NCBI RefSeq assembly: GCF_001625305.1
Contig: NW_017802379.1
Span: 5,782,170 to 5,846,169 of the forward strand
DNA from: Branchiostoma belcheri
Lineage: Eukaryota > Chordata > Leptocardii > Amphioxiformes > Branchiostomatidae
Direction of reading: 5' to 3'
Length of the DNA: 64,000 nt
In this document: piece after piece, positions 15,201-24,352 of the stretch
How positions within the stretch are numbered: position 1 is the stretch's first letter
How the letters are laid out: each line of letters begins with the position of its first letter
Notes under the pieces: generated by a model
Seen by the model: only the letters and a program-made list of their open reading frames with translations
Told to the model about the DNA's origin: nothing
Databases searched by the model: none
Made by a program: the position numbers and the translations under genes

Positions 15201-16982
15201 GCCAGAAACAAGGATTGAGCATGTAACATATTATCCATTGCAACTCTATTGTATCGAATTGACTGCTTGTAGTAATGGTTTTGATCAGCAGTACATTTTG
15301 GACTGTTTGCTATGACCTAGGGTCTACATTTGAGGATGCTCTGGAGTTGCTGGCAGACAGCTCAACACTGGACATCCCTGACCAGGACCTGGACATGGAT
15401 GCTGATGGTATAACTACATAATCAGTATTTCATCAATAAGCAAATGCACAAACAATTGGGCGTAATCTGTTACAGTTGTTACAACTAACTATTGTATATT
15501 AATATATAGCAAAGAGAAGCAAATACCACTAGGTTGTGAAAATACCAATAGCTTGTGGAAAAAAAACTATGTCTAAATAGAGATATGCCAGTAGTAGATA
15601 TACCGGTAGGATAAGAATTGGAAATGAAATTTTGATGTTTTTTAGCTGTAGAAATGAATAGAGCTGGAAATGTTGAGATGGTTTTATTTGGCTGTATGTA
15701 GATACTGGAGCCATTGGGAGATGGGGGGAAACACTGGTGTACAATTTCCTGACTCAACAGAAAGAGGAGTCCCCAGGACAACAGATAGACATCCTCTGGG
15801 TTAACAAGTACGAGGAACAGGAACTGCCGTATGACATCAAGGTACCATCATCTGTAGTCTCTTCTTCATGTTAGTTATACATTATTCACTATTGATATAA
15901 TTGCCAAAGTCTATATGTTGCTGTATCAATGCACATTTCAAGAAATTGTCTTTTGTACACTCAGGTAAATTCTTACCTGATTTAGGTAGATCCTTACCTT
16001 ACTAGTCCTTTATTTTGTAAACTGTAAAGCTCAAATAAAAATATCTTACAGCTCATTATATTGAACGCATAGTTTACTAAGTTTCATGGTGACTAGTGGG
16101 CATCTCCCACCATTTGTGGTTTTGAGAGTTGAAATCTAGACTGTGCAAGTTCTTATCAACAACAAATTGTTCTGATAACTCCTTGGAGCAACACAAGTAC
16201 TCATTACATCATGTACATGTGTACATCCTTACTCAATATGCTGATACATAGCCCTATTTTGTGTGCATCTAGATAATCATCAAAGATAAGCCAGAGGCCT
16301 GTTCAGACCAGGATGGCACACCAGCTGAACAAATCACCATCCTGTACGTGGAGGTGAAGTGCACCCTGTCCCAGGGGAAGGAGTATTTCCCCATCTCCTC
16401 CAAACAGGTACGTATGTGACGTCGCATGGTCAGAGCATCTGGCTCAGAACCAGAAGGTCCAGGGTTCGATCTCCTGACATGCTCGATGTTTTGCCCTTGG
16501 GAAAGGCAACCAACTTGCTTCATTTTATTTATGGTGTAGTGATGCCAACCGGGCCAGTAACGGCTTCATTTAAGTCATCCCAAGTATGCAAATATTTACT
16601 TTATTAGTATGCGACATCATGTTGCTCATTAGCATACAGGCACTCGGAGCCATACATTCCTTCACAGAGACATGTCATACAATGATACAATAAACATACT
16701 CTTTCCTCCTGTACGTCCACCAGGCCTCTTGACTAAAATGTTTAAAGAGTGTCCTAACATTGATGAGGTCACACTCGTTTGTAAAAGAACTGCACATCTG
16801 CCTCTGAGAACTGTAATCTTTTTTATTCCAAACAGGTGGAGTTTGCTATCGTGGAGGAAGACAAGTACCACCTGTACCGTGTGTACGGGGCGGGGGACGC
16901 CGACCGCGTCCGGATCTGTCGGATCAGAAACCTGGCCGAGAGGATGAACAAGAAGGAAGTCAACCTGCTCATGTTACTGTGA
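259..16982 (+). CDS. NO VEIN-like large protein, 3' portion (5' end outside window)
   Basis: Sixteen exons join in phase: 259-452, 8658-8859, 9452-9606, 9981-10165, 10505-11565, 11824-11953, 12379-12520, 12824-12929, 13072-13305, 13651-13782, 14067-14509, 14843-15038, 15321-15407, 15702-15841, 16273-16407, 16836-16982 (TGA). They encode about 1,230 residues; the start lies upstream. The last four exons form a domain with the features WGETLVYNFL, DILWVNKYEEQ, YVEVKCTLSQGKEYFPIS and QVEFA, which I read as the NO VEIN C-terminal domain (DUF3883), a restriction-endonuclease-like fold. Plant NO VEIN and animal relatives usually carry a sacsin/Hsp90-type ATPase region at the N-terminus, which would lie outside this window. 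Before the domain is a long acidic, Glu-rich and Pro-rich linker (13,260-15,400), probably disordered. Function in animals is unknown to me. Family placement is inference from motifs; exon structure is well supported. Confidence 0.8.
453..2712. other. Intron/downstream region with a ~105-bp local tandem duplication
   Basis: AT-rich non-coding sequence between the first visible exon of the NO VEIN-like gene and the 3' end of the nested LRR gene. The only structure I see is a direct duplication: 1654-1745 and 1759-1853 both contain CTACAAAAGAAAAGA, TCTCAACATATTAAAT and TTACATCAAAGTTT in the same order. A poly-C run is at 833-843 and a (TA)n stretch near 2332. No exon recognised. Confidence 0.6.
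2713..5223 (-). CDS. LRR single-pass membrane protein, nested in intron
   Basis: One coding exon, 836 aa from the ATG at 5223; a GTG five codons upstream sits right at a 3' splice site (AG at 5239-5240), so a 5'UTR intron is likely. Seen in order: signal peptide (poly-Leu, residues 5-20), Cys-rich LRR N-cap (28-45), about 14 leucine-rich repeats (48-385), Cys-rich C-cap (NPWQCDCG, 395-441), a Ser/Thr stalk holding five copies of a DTQAPFSPSAV-type repeat (448-625), a transmembrane helix (about 689-715), and a cytoplasmic tail with a PPPLPPKK SH3-type ligand and tyrosines in HAYETI and HLYTSL contexts. This architecture is that of a cell-surface adhesion or recognition receptor with signalling tail; no ligand or orthologue can be named. 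It lies antisense inside the first visible intron of the NO VEIN-like gene. A poly(A) signal on the minus strand is visible near 2645. Confidence 0.9.
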   Translation of the reverse strand: MARKPQHVLILLLLLLNELHGQIPEASCCRFTTCTCNNLNLTSIPQNFETSIRRLILHNNLVTSLSHSDFSKYGQLVTLNLESNRISQITNQPFGNLTKLDRLELGMNKLTSLRADMFVGLGKLEYLNLGENNIGSIEVGTFRPTPLLQNLYLQTNNLTLIPQGVFEGLKQIQVLHLQRNRIAIFSPNTFTDHKQLESLYLNNNKIRTLPPSSFVNQTQLHTLDLQSNRITDIHPTTFSNLQQLRKLYLNSNQINKILPGTFSNLSQLEKLYLHNNNLNNIQPGTFSKLCQLQLLKLEYNQINHIQFGTFSDVPNLKYLYLVGNQIKTVHPNSFQNLPQLQRLKLNVNEITTFHLSNTTFSNLSHLHLEYNEIAVLSPEAYDVLGSIPEVNINNNPWQCDCGMAPFRLKMTGSHSFEDDIVCTKPPNFRGKKLKDINLFCEELTVSTVSVDTQAPFSPSAVSTSGNAVCRAQLPINPIGSTFTSEHVDTRAPFSPSAVYESTFGTTSGNAQSTASSVGSTFTSKHVDTQAPFSPSAVYDSTFGTTSGNAQSTASSVGSTFTSEPVDSQAPFSPSAVSTFGTTAGTTAGNQPELAVAQSTASSDGSVFASEPADTQVPFSPSAVSTSSSFADVVPTMSLLGFTFDTQPFKTQGNVTTTVTVAMMANETEPLAVHGTSKKHERYGPNFSLNVLVGAVCGAVAGTVLIGCIIFIIWYKCRAKNAPPALDPTVVVPKADATAIVISDSHDQTGQAQNKRVSNMYAKCQKRSDAGPKQPVVHAYETIQPQSTSKVVEDDKPPPLPPKKGQKFPAARKESKSDSDDEIDVHLYTSLRKPSQP
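3356..3880 (-). repeat. In-frame minisatellite coding the LRR protein stalk
   Basis: Five imperfect copies of a coding repeat, recognisable as GCAGATGGGCTRAATGGG on the plus strand, spaced 80-140 bp. Units differ in length but all keep frame; the protein repeat core is DTQAPFSPSAV followed by Ser/Thr/Gly-rich residues. Likely an O-glycosylated, copy-number-variable spacer. Confidence 0.85.
6746..7206. repeat. Two-copy tandem duplication, ~230 bp unit
   Basis: Copy 1 (about 6746-6970) and copy 2 (about 6978-7206) share, in order, GAATGATACA, GTGCCAGTG, ATAATATGCAGAAAAAA, GAGTCCTGAAAGATAAAAA, GCCTAATGCTGGAGTCAAAT and CAATGGGGCCC, with scattered changes. It lies in the large intron of the NO VEIN-like gene, upstream of the nested LRR gene. 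No coding content is evident; the rest of 5240-8657 shows nothing I recognise. Confidence 0.8.
10195..10355 (-). mobile_element. tRNA-derived SINE, minus orientation
   Basis: Read on the minus strand this intronic segment has an A-box-like TGGCCTAGCGGTTGGTGCA followed about 33 bp later by a B box GGTTTGATTCC inside a CCCGGG-flanked T arm. A proper acceptor stem is not visible, so it is a SINE head and not a tRNA gene. A further B-box-like GTTCGATTCCC at about 10212-10222 on the plus strand may mark a second, oppositely oriented copy. Ends are approximate. Confidence 0.65.
12185..12300 (-). mobile_element. tRNA-derived SINE, minus orientation
   Basis: On the minus strand: GCGGCATAATGGCAGAGTGC (A box), then GGGCTCGAGTCC (B box), followed by a non-tRNA body continuing toward 12185. 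It sits in the intron before the exon at 12379-12520. No closing acceptor stem, so a SINE and not a functional tRNA. Ends approximate. Confidence 0.65.
16415..16560 (+). mobile_element. tRNA-derived SINE, plus orientation
   Basis: Begins near the donor of the penultimate exon of the NO VEIN-like gene. GCATGGTCAGAGCATCTGGC (A-box region) is followed by GGGTTCGATCTCC (B box) and a body with TTTTGCCCTTGGGAAAGGC. Third tRNA-like SINE in introns of the same gene. Confidence 0.65.
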
Positions 16983-17535
16983 TGTGTGCGCTGCAACAAC
17001 AGACTGTCCTTTCGTTGGTCCTTGATGTAAATGTTGGATCTGATACTTTACAACATAGTCATTCTTTCCATCAGGCTATCACATTTGACACTGTATAGAA
17101 GAGCTGGCAGATTGTAGAAAGTTGGATTTATGTTGTCTGCATCATTCTGTATCACAGGCATATACATGTACATGATATGTCACATTTGTTCATCCACCTA
17201 GATCAAGATTTGTGGTCTTTATTTTGCATGGCTTTTTCGTACTTATCAAGGTTTTCTTTTTTGTAAGTTCCACAATACACTTGACATGTGTGTAGTTGTA
17301 ATTTTTGTGAGGTTATAATGTGTTGGATGTTGCCATGTTGCAAAGACGCTGACATCCATTCAAGCTTGTAAAGACTACATACATATAAATGTGTTTGTCA
17401 TATCATGCATAAGGAACTATATGATATATCATATTCATAACAGAGCAGTTATTACCATAAAGTGATGAGAAAGAATGACTGATACCAGAGAATGATTTCA
17501 AGAAACTTTTTTGATTATTGTGGCTATGTAGCACA
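16983..17535. other. Convergent 3' intergenic region
   Basis: About 550 bp between the TGA of the NO VEIN-like gene (plus) and the stop of the chondroitin synthase gene (minus). AT-rich 3'UTR-like sequence; no other feature seen. Confidence 0.5.
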
Positions 17536-20500
17536 TTAAAGGGTCGTATTGGTTCTTCTTTTTTGGAGTATCTTTTTCCAAACTCTGACCAAGCCTGCTG
17601 CACTCCCGTACGTATTAGCCCTTGCACCTAGACACATTTTATACTGTTTTTCACTCAGTGCTGGGTCACAGTGTATCGTGTGAAAGACATGCACCATTCC
17701 TGGGTCTACCACCCTCATGGCCCGGATGTCATTCTTCACGAACTTGTCATAAAGGTCAACATCTTCCAACCCCCATCCCTCAATGGTGGTATCGAATCCG
17801 CCAGAACGGACGAAGTCGGACTGATAAAGACACACCATTCCAAACCCGTAGTAACGCCAGTACCCGGTATCCTTACTCATCACGTAGTGGCGCATCATTG
17901 ATTCTTGCAAGTCTGAGATTACTTGGGAATCTCTAGGATGGGAATCCCTGATTGTTGTCATTGTCTCATTGGTCCGTTTGAATCGCGCACGAGTCAGTCC
18001 GTTATGGGAAATCAGATGAAGTGAAGTTTGTCGAGATGCTAATTGGTTAACACTGTGAAATGAACTTTGTCGAGATGCTGATTGGTTAACACTGTGAAGT
18101 GAACGTTGTCGAGATGCTGATTGGTTAACACTAACGTCATTGCCTACCTCATCAACCAATGGGCTTACTTGATTTGTATGAGCGCTTATTGATTTGTTTC
18201 CGATGACTACGCCTGGATCATATTGACTAAATGTGACTGGGAAGTAAGCTTGGTGTCCGCGAAATGTATTCCATCGACATCGTTCCAAAAACTCTGGTCT
18301 AAAAACTAGATCCACATCACAAAAGAACAGAAGCGACGTATTGGTGAATACAGACGCTCCCAATCCGAGTGCGACGCCCTTGGAGAATTTACCATCCGCT
18401 GGTAAGATCTTAAGATACGCGCCTGGATATTTCACACTGTACGAGATGACCAATTTCCAAACTTCGGCAGTCTGGTCGGGCTGCTTGTAGGCACCTTTGA
18501 ACAAAATGACCAGAAGTCGAACGTTTTCTTTAGTCTTCAAACACGAATCCTCGTAACTCTTCATGAATCTTCTGAAGGCTTGCAGACGCCCTGCTACTGG
18601 GACAATGACATGTATCGTTTCCTTTTGTCTCGTCGTTTTAGTTCTTGTAGATTCGTGACGAGTTTCGTTATTTTTCTGTCTTAAACCCGTCTTGGCACCA
18701 TCTTCATTCTCTTCCCGTTCTATCTCATATTCTTGGAATACGGTTTGGCTGAATGGTTGCTGTAGGTATGCGTGTTTCCGCACCTCCATGGTGCTGTTTT
18801 CTCCTATGTAGTCGTGGCTGACGAGGTCTAGCAGCAGATCCAGCACATATTCAGCCCCGTACAGAGGATTGACCCGCCGGTAGCCGTAGTAAACTTCCCG
18901 GTAGTACGCCGTCCGCCGGTCTGTCCGTGCGTTCACGTTGATAAGGTCCATTGCCTGCAAAATCAGAGGAAAAAGAACTGTAAGACTGCATATCATCAGT
19001 TGAAATACCCCCTGATACATTAAATGGGTGACACATGCCGTGACAAGACATACATCCTGTCAAATAAAACCTAACAACGACCTTACGACAACGGTGGCTA
19101 ATGGTAGACTTGATTTATGAAATAAAATCCCCGATCTCTGGGGCAATCCACAGCTTTTAAGTCAGTCTCACGTACAAATATGGAAATTTTTGGTCAAAGA
19201 TCATCACAATCCAAAGATGGTTTCAGATTAGGATTTTTTGGGGTATTTTTTCGTAGCCATGAACAATTCAATTGTCTTTATCTTAACCGTGTCATCTGCT
19301 CCTAAGCCATTTAAGTGATCCACAAAATACCTGTTGTATGACATGTCCAAGTCCAGTACTCAGAGCCATCGGGAACACCTTTGCCGGGAGAGCCACGTCT
19401 GCAGTGAAAATCCGTGAGTTTGTGATAAAATCCCACGACAAAACACTAGCGATATCTTTGGGCACGAACTTCGACAAAGAAGGCTGTTTGTCAGTCTTCT
19501 CGAAGAGTCTTAGTGACGGTTCTTCCAAGAGGAAAGTCGCGCGACGAATCTCGCGATGAAGTACGAGAGTACGATATCGAAGGTCTTGTGTCTGCAGAGC
19601 GAGGAGATTGTTGTGCAGTCGGTACTGATGAGATGGATTCTTGTTTGGGTGTAGAGTTATTGTTTTTCGCATTTTACTCGGGTCCATATTCTTTATACTA
19701 TCTTCTCCAGTATATGTCTTGTCGTGGTAGAAAATATCCTTGGCTTCATATGACCACGTGCAGGACACTTTTGCGAATCTTCCAATGCAGCGACCGACTT
19801 CAACATCCTCGTGTGCAGAATACAGATTCTTCAAGCACCAAGATATATTTGGCACAACTCTGCGCAACGTTTCCCTACTCATTATCATTCCCGGTCCGCC
19901 CATGCAAAAATTCTCGTCCGCGGCAAAACCGAGCTTCCCAAACTCACCCTGTTTGCCGAATCCCGGCTGCCCGATGTAGAGAGGTTTACTAGAGTTCACA
20001 CTCCGAAGAAATTGTTCCAGCTTCTCTCCTCGGATGTACACGTCATCGTCTGCTCTCACAAACCACTCGTACTCATCGAGAAAATGATCATGCATGTATT
20101 TCAGCATCAGAAACGACTTCTTCTGTGGAGGATACACGTCTGTCACTCCCCTGAGGAACACAGTTGGGATGTTGACACCTCCATGTCTGCTACCTGAATG
20201 CCCCCCGGCCGTGAAAAATTCCACTCTTCCGCGGATAGTCCTAGCCCAGGTCTCGTACACAGCTACAGCTCGGGTACTCAGATATTTTTCCGCCGTCATC
20301 ACTCCTACGTACACGTGATTCTCCTTATGTTGACCGCCTGTTGCATTGTTTCTTCTCTGTGAGACTGAAATAGAGTCTTGTACTTCATTTTCTCTGCTGA
20401 ATGTCTCTTCCCAGGCCGATCTACCAAAGTTGTTTTCACACGAGGCCTCTCGTGACAGAGGAGGCAGTGACATTTTTGTGATGACGACAAGCCAGTTGGA

Positions 20501-20578
20501 CAGCAAGAAGCCGAGTAACACACCTGCAAACAAACTCATTCCCGGCTTGGAGCGGGCCAGCCGTCTCAGAGAAGCCAT
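17536..20578 (-). CDS. CHSY1: Chondroitin sulfate synthase (CHSY1/CHSY3 family)
   Basis: Two exons, 20578-19331 and 18954-17536, join in phase to give 888 aa (human CHSY1 is 802). A type II Golgi glycosyltransferase that polymerises chondroitin from GlcA and GalNAc. Seen: short cytosolic tail and signal anchor (residues 14-32); an N-terminal beta-3-transferase domain with VGVMTAEKYL, WFVRADDDVYIRG (DDD at 177-179) and CMGGPGMIMS; then, across the intron, YGYRRVNPLYGAEYVLDLLL and the C-terminal CHGN domain with LLFFCDVDLVF (DVD at 629-631), GFGMVCLY, EGWGLEDVDLYDKF and HCDPALSEKQYKMCLG. The family assigns GlcA transfer to the N-terminal and GalNAc transfer to the C-terminal domain. Odd: residues about 665-770 hold an insertion absent from human proteins, including three 13-residue tandem repeats. 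Convergent with the NO VEIN-like gene; a truncated inverted copy of exon 1 lies at 35.9-37.0 kb. Confidence 0.93.
18015..18135 (-). repeat. 39-bp in-frame tandem repeat in CHSY
   Basis: Three copies of a 39-bp unit, recognisable by TTGTCGAGATGCTRATTGGT, encode SVNQSASRQRSLH and two variants at residues 691-729 of the synthase. Units differ by a few bases and the frame is kept. Confidence 0.9.
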
Positions 20579-21193
20579 GCCACCGACACTGTGTAGCTAC
20601 AAGTGGACTGAGACGGACAACACTCAACGAACTGTTTGGAACAGTGTTATATTTGTCTTACCCCCCGACAGTCTCATTTCTGAGGTAAGCAGCTGGCTTC
20701 TGTGATTGTGTCATGTTGTTTATATGTAGGTCCGCTAACAAAAAACATGACAGTATCAAATAAAGGCTGTGTCAAAACAAGAAAACTGACTTAGAAACCA
20801 GTAATATGACTACGACGATGAGTTTACTTTTTCAATTGTCAATGTAATGATATTCGCATAGAATTTACCACTATTTCTGCGAAGCTAAAAGACTAAACAT
20901 AATGTTTCCTTGATGGTCATCAGACGTTTCTAGTGGCTGACCTCGTTATATAAACAGAACGTACAGCATTATTTACATGTTTTCCTGATGTCATGTCAAT
21001 GCTGGTTTGTAAGGATTCCTCCTCTTCACTTGACCTGCAGATTTCAACAGTGTAGGGACCGTGTTTGACTTGTCGATAGGTACATTAAAACAAACGACAG
21101 GAGACATACTTAGTAGCAAACAGTGTCATACCTAGTACCTCCCAGTGAATCTTCGAAAAACATACATAGTTGGCAGATTTTACAGTGTTTATA
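20579..21193. other. CHSY upstream region
   Basis: Upstream of the CHSY ATG. The first ~50 bp (5'UTR) align with the sequence upstream of the truncated copy at 35,817-35,871 (shared CTCAGTCCACTTG). No promoter element is clear; nothing else seen up to the duplicated block. Confidence 0.5.
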
Positions 21194-22211
21194 CCTCTGT
21201 AAAAGGCAGTTACTTATAGGATGTACAAATAAATATGATACTTTACAAATAATAATTAACATGTTGCATATTACATCAAACAATCGTGTGTTTGACTACT
21301 GGCCAACATGGTTTTAATCTATTTGTCGCTTGACTGTCTCCAAGGCTCGTAACTCTCTTGTTCACAGTTCTATGCTATAGTTCCGTAGTGTTGCGCTTCA
21401 GTACTCTCCAAGCAAAGGTTGTGGGGAAATGATCGTTAGCTTTCTGGTCGTTTTTTTGTCGCTAGTCCAACCCTGTCGGTGGCCGCGGACCTTCTCTGGC
21501 TAATGGATACTGCCTGGCCAATTTGATACTGTCTTTTTGCCACCGAGAGGGATCTGCTTGGAGATTAGCGCTTCAGGCACACCTGTTACTGTAGACTGAT
21601 CCCATAGCCCCGCCTACGTCCACGTGACGGGACATGTAACATCATTCTGTGGTGTGATGTTTGATATAAGTGGATGAACAGCTAAGTAAAAGGCCAACCT
21701 TTGATTTTTAATGATTCTAATTAGGTAGTGAATGGACCTTTCTGGTCGAACACCATAAGCCCCGCCCCAACAGTGTTATATTTTGAAGTAGACTTCGTTG
21801 AACACATGTCTTCGCCATGCACGTTTTTTTAAAACTTTATACTTAAACCTAATAGATAATGTGACACTTGTATAGTGTTCTATTCATTGCCTCTTGTGTA
21901 GAAAAAAAGACACACACACATATTCAGAATAGTAGCAAAGGCCTTTATTTCAAAGCCTATAACGTCTCCGGATTGTTTCAAGTTTGCCCAGCCACCATTT
22001 TCGATAGAAAGCCATCACATACACAGATGCGTGCCCAGTGTTTCAAGTGTTTTTAACTACATGTAGGAAACGTTCCGTACTAGTGAATAACAGGTTGACA
22101 TCTATGAAATTAAATCAGTATGGCCTTAATAGCTTACTACAGAAGTAGAGTGCAATCTATATCAGGATGTTTAAAGCATATACAATCCGTTGCGGGCGTG
22201 CAGGGCGCTCC

Positions 22212-24307
22212 CTACACCTCAGAGAACACCTTCTGCCTCTCCTGCAGGCTGATCTCGCTCTTGGAGCCCGAGATCTCCAGCTGACGGAACACGAACATGG
22301 GCATGTTCCCCTTGACGCCCGCGGCCGGCCTGCCGAAGGTGCAGTTGGTCCGCACCATGGCACGGTAGCTTCCGCCGTCGCTGGTGCTGTCAGAGGAATC
22401 AAAGTAAACAGTTCAGCAGACTTCATCGTGAGAAACGCAAAGCCTTTCTATAAATTTCAAATGATATGGCAGATTAGCCAACCGTAGTATGCTATCCCTC
22501 CCCCCCCCCCAAAGAAAAATGACCGATCCCGGGACGCCTAAAAAGGAGGTTAATGGCAGATATTTCAATCAATCATCCGCAGGCATCATGTTCTGATGCA
22601 TGGCGACGACAGTCATGCACAGGTCCCTCCCACAGAACTACAATTTTGTTGTGAAATTCTCTAAAGTTGCAATACACTCACTGATGTCTACTGCCCTAGT
22701 CCTTTGAGACAACGCCCCCAAAAAAGTTGGTTTCATCTTCCCCGAATCAGATTCTACACCATATGTCTTACCGGTAGGCCCAGTCGATGTTTTCGACCAC
22801 GGTGTGATCGTCGACACTGGTCAGCTTCGCCACGGACCTATCCTGAGAGGCCAGGGAGTTGGTCATCACGGGTCCGTTGGTGGGGAAACCGCTGCCAACC
22901 AGCTGAAACACAAGGAATTCATTTTGTTGAACAACTTGATACTGTATGTCTGTGTATTGTAATTGATGACAAGATTTTTACGTGCACCCGAAAGAGCATC
23001 GATATCGCCAATAGTTATGATTTATCTAAACATCAACCCTGAGTACTAGTACCAAGTATCATAAATACACAATTACACTGGTGCCCGTAGGGCGCGTAGT
23101 CCGTCTGAGCCCGGGTCGAGCTCAGAAGTCGGGCAGACACTGGATGTCGCCAGTGAGGTCAAAACTTAACGACCCCGTTTTTTAGACCGTAACAAATGTC
23201 GATCAAAAATATAAGAAGGTAAACTGATTGTGACCCTGTTCATACCAGACTTACATTTAGCGGTTTCAACCGGTTTTTCAAAAACCCGGCTAAAACCCTT
23301 AGCGTTCATACCAGACTTTTGATAACCGGTTTTGAAAATATCCTGTCCGGTGAATATCCTATTAATCGGCCATGACTGCAGTTTGAATAACCGTTCCTCC
23401 CGCTCTTCTGATTGTTGTCCTTGGCCTTCTTACTTGTATGCCGTCTTCAGTTTTTTTTTTTACCTTACTGCGGCACAGATCCTTTATCTTCAAGAAATCA
23501 GCCTCCTCCAACATTTTTGTTTCGGTAGAGCCCTCGCCGCCGCGCCCCCCCCCCAGCTTTTTCGAATTCGGCGACTCCTGCTCTCCAAACCTAAGTATCA
23601 GGAGTGTCTCGTCCGCCGACCAGGTTGCATATGCTGATTCCATCGCAAAATGAAGAGAAATCATGGAAAAACAGTGGAAACGAACTCAAGTTAGTCAAAA
23701 CAACGCGATCTAAAAAGCTTGCAGGTCGCACTCGGTCAGGATGCTGACCCCGTGACCCCGGAATTATGACGCAAAAACCGGTTCAATAAACCCTTAGCGT
23801 TCAGACCAGGTTTTTCGGTGGAAAAACCCCACAAAAACCCTTCAAAAACCACCTCCCGAGGTGGTTTTTCAAAATCGGATTTAAACCCCTAAAAACCGGT
23901 TAATTTGCGTTCACACCAGGTTAAATAAAAACCGGTTTTTGAAAAACCGGTTGAAACCGCTAAATATAAGTCTAGTATGAACAGGGTCATGCTACCCTGT
24001 CAGGCAAATTTACATTTCGGTGACTTACATGGAAATCTCCTTTGATCTTGCCGCCCTCGTAGGTGTAACGATAGTTGGCAGTCAGAACGGCGCCGTCCTC
24101 AAACTGCATGGTACGGTGCATCTTGTACCTGAAGATTACAGTCAAACACAACATCTTTACCGGGTTGATGAAGAGACAGGATGCGTCTCAAAAGCAAGTA
24201 GCAAACTTTTTGTTGTGAGTATTCGTCAAAAGGGACTAGTTATGAGAATTATGCTCCTTGTGATAATGAAGGAGGGGAAAATGGACCGCTGTTTTACTGG
24301 CCAGGTT

Positions 24308-24352
<45 letters not shown>

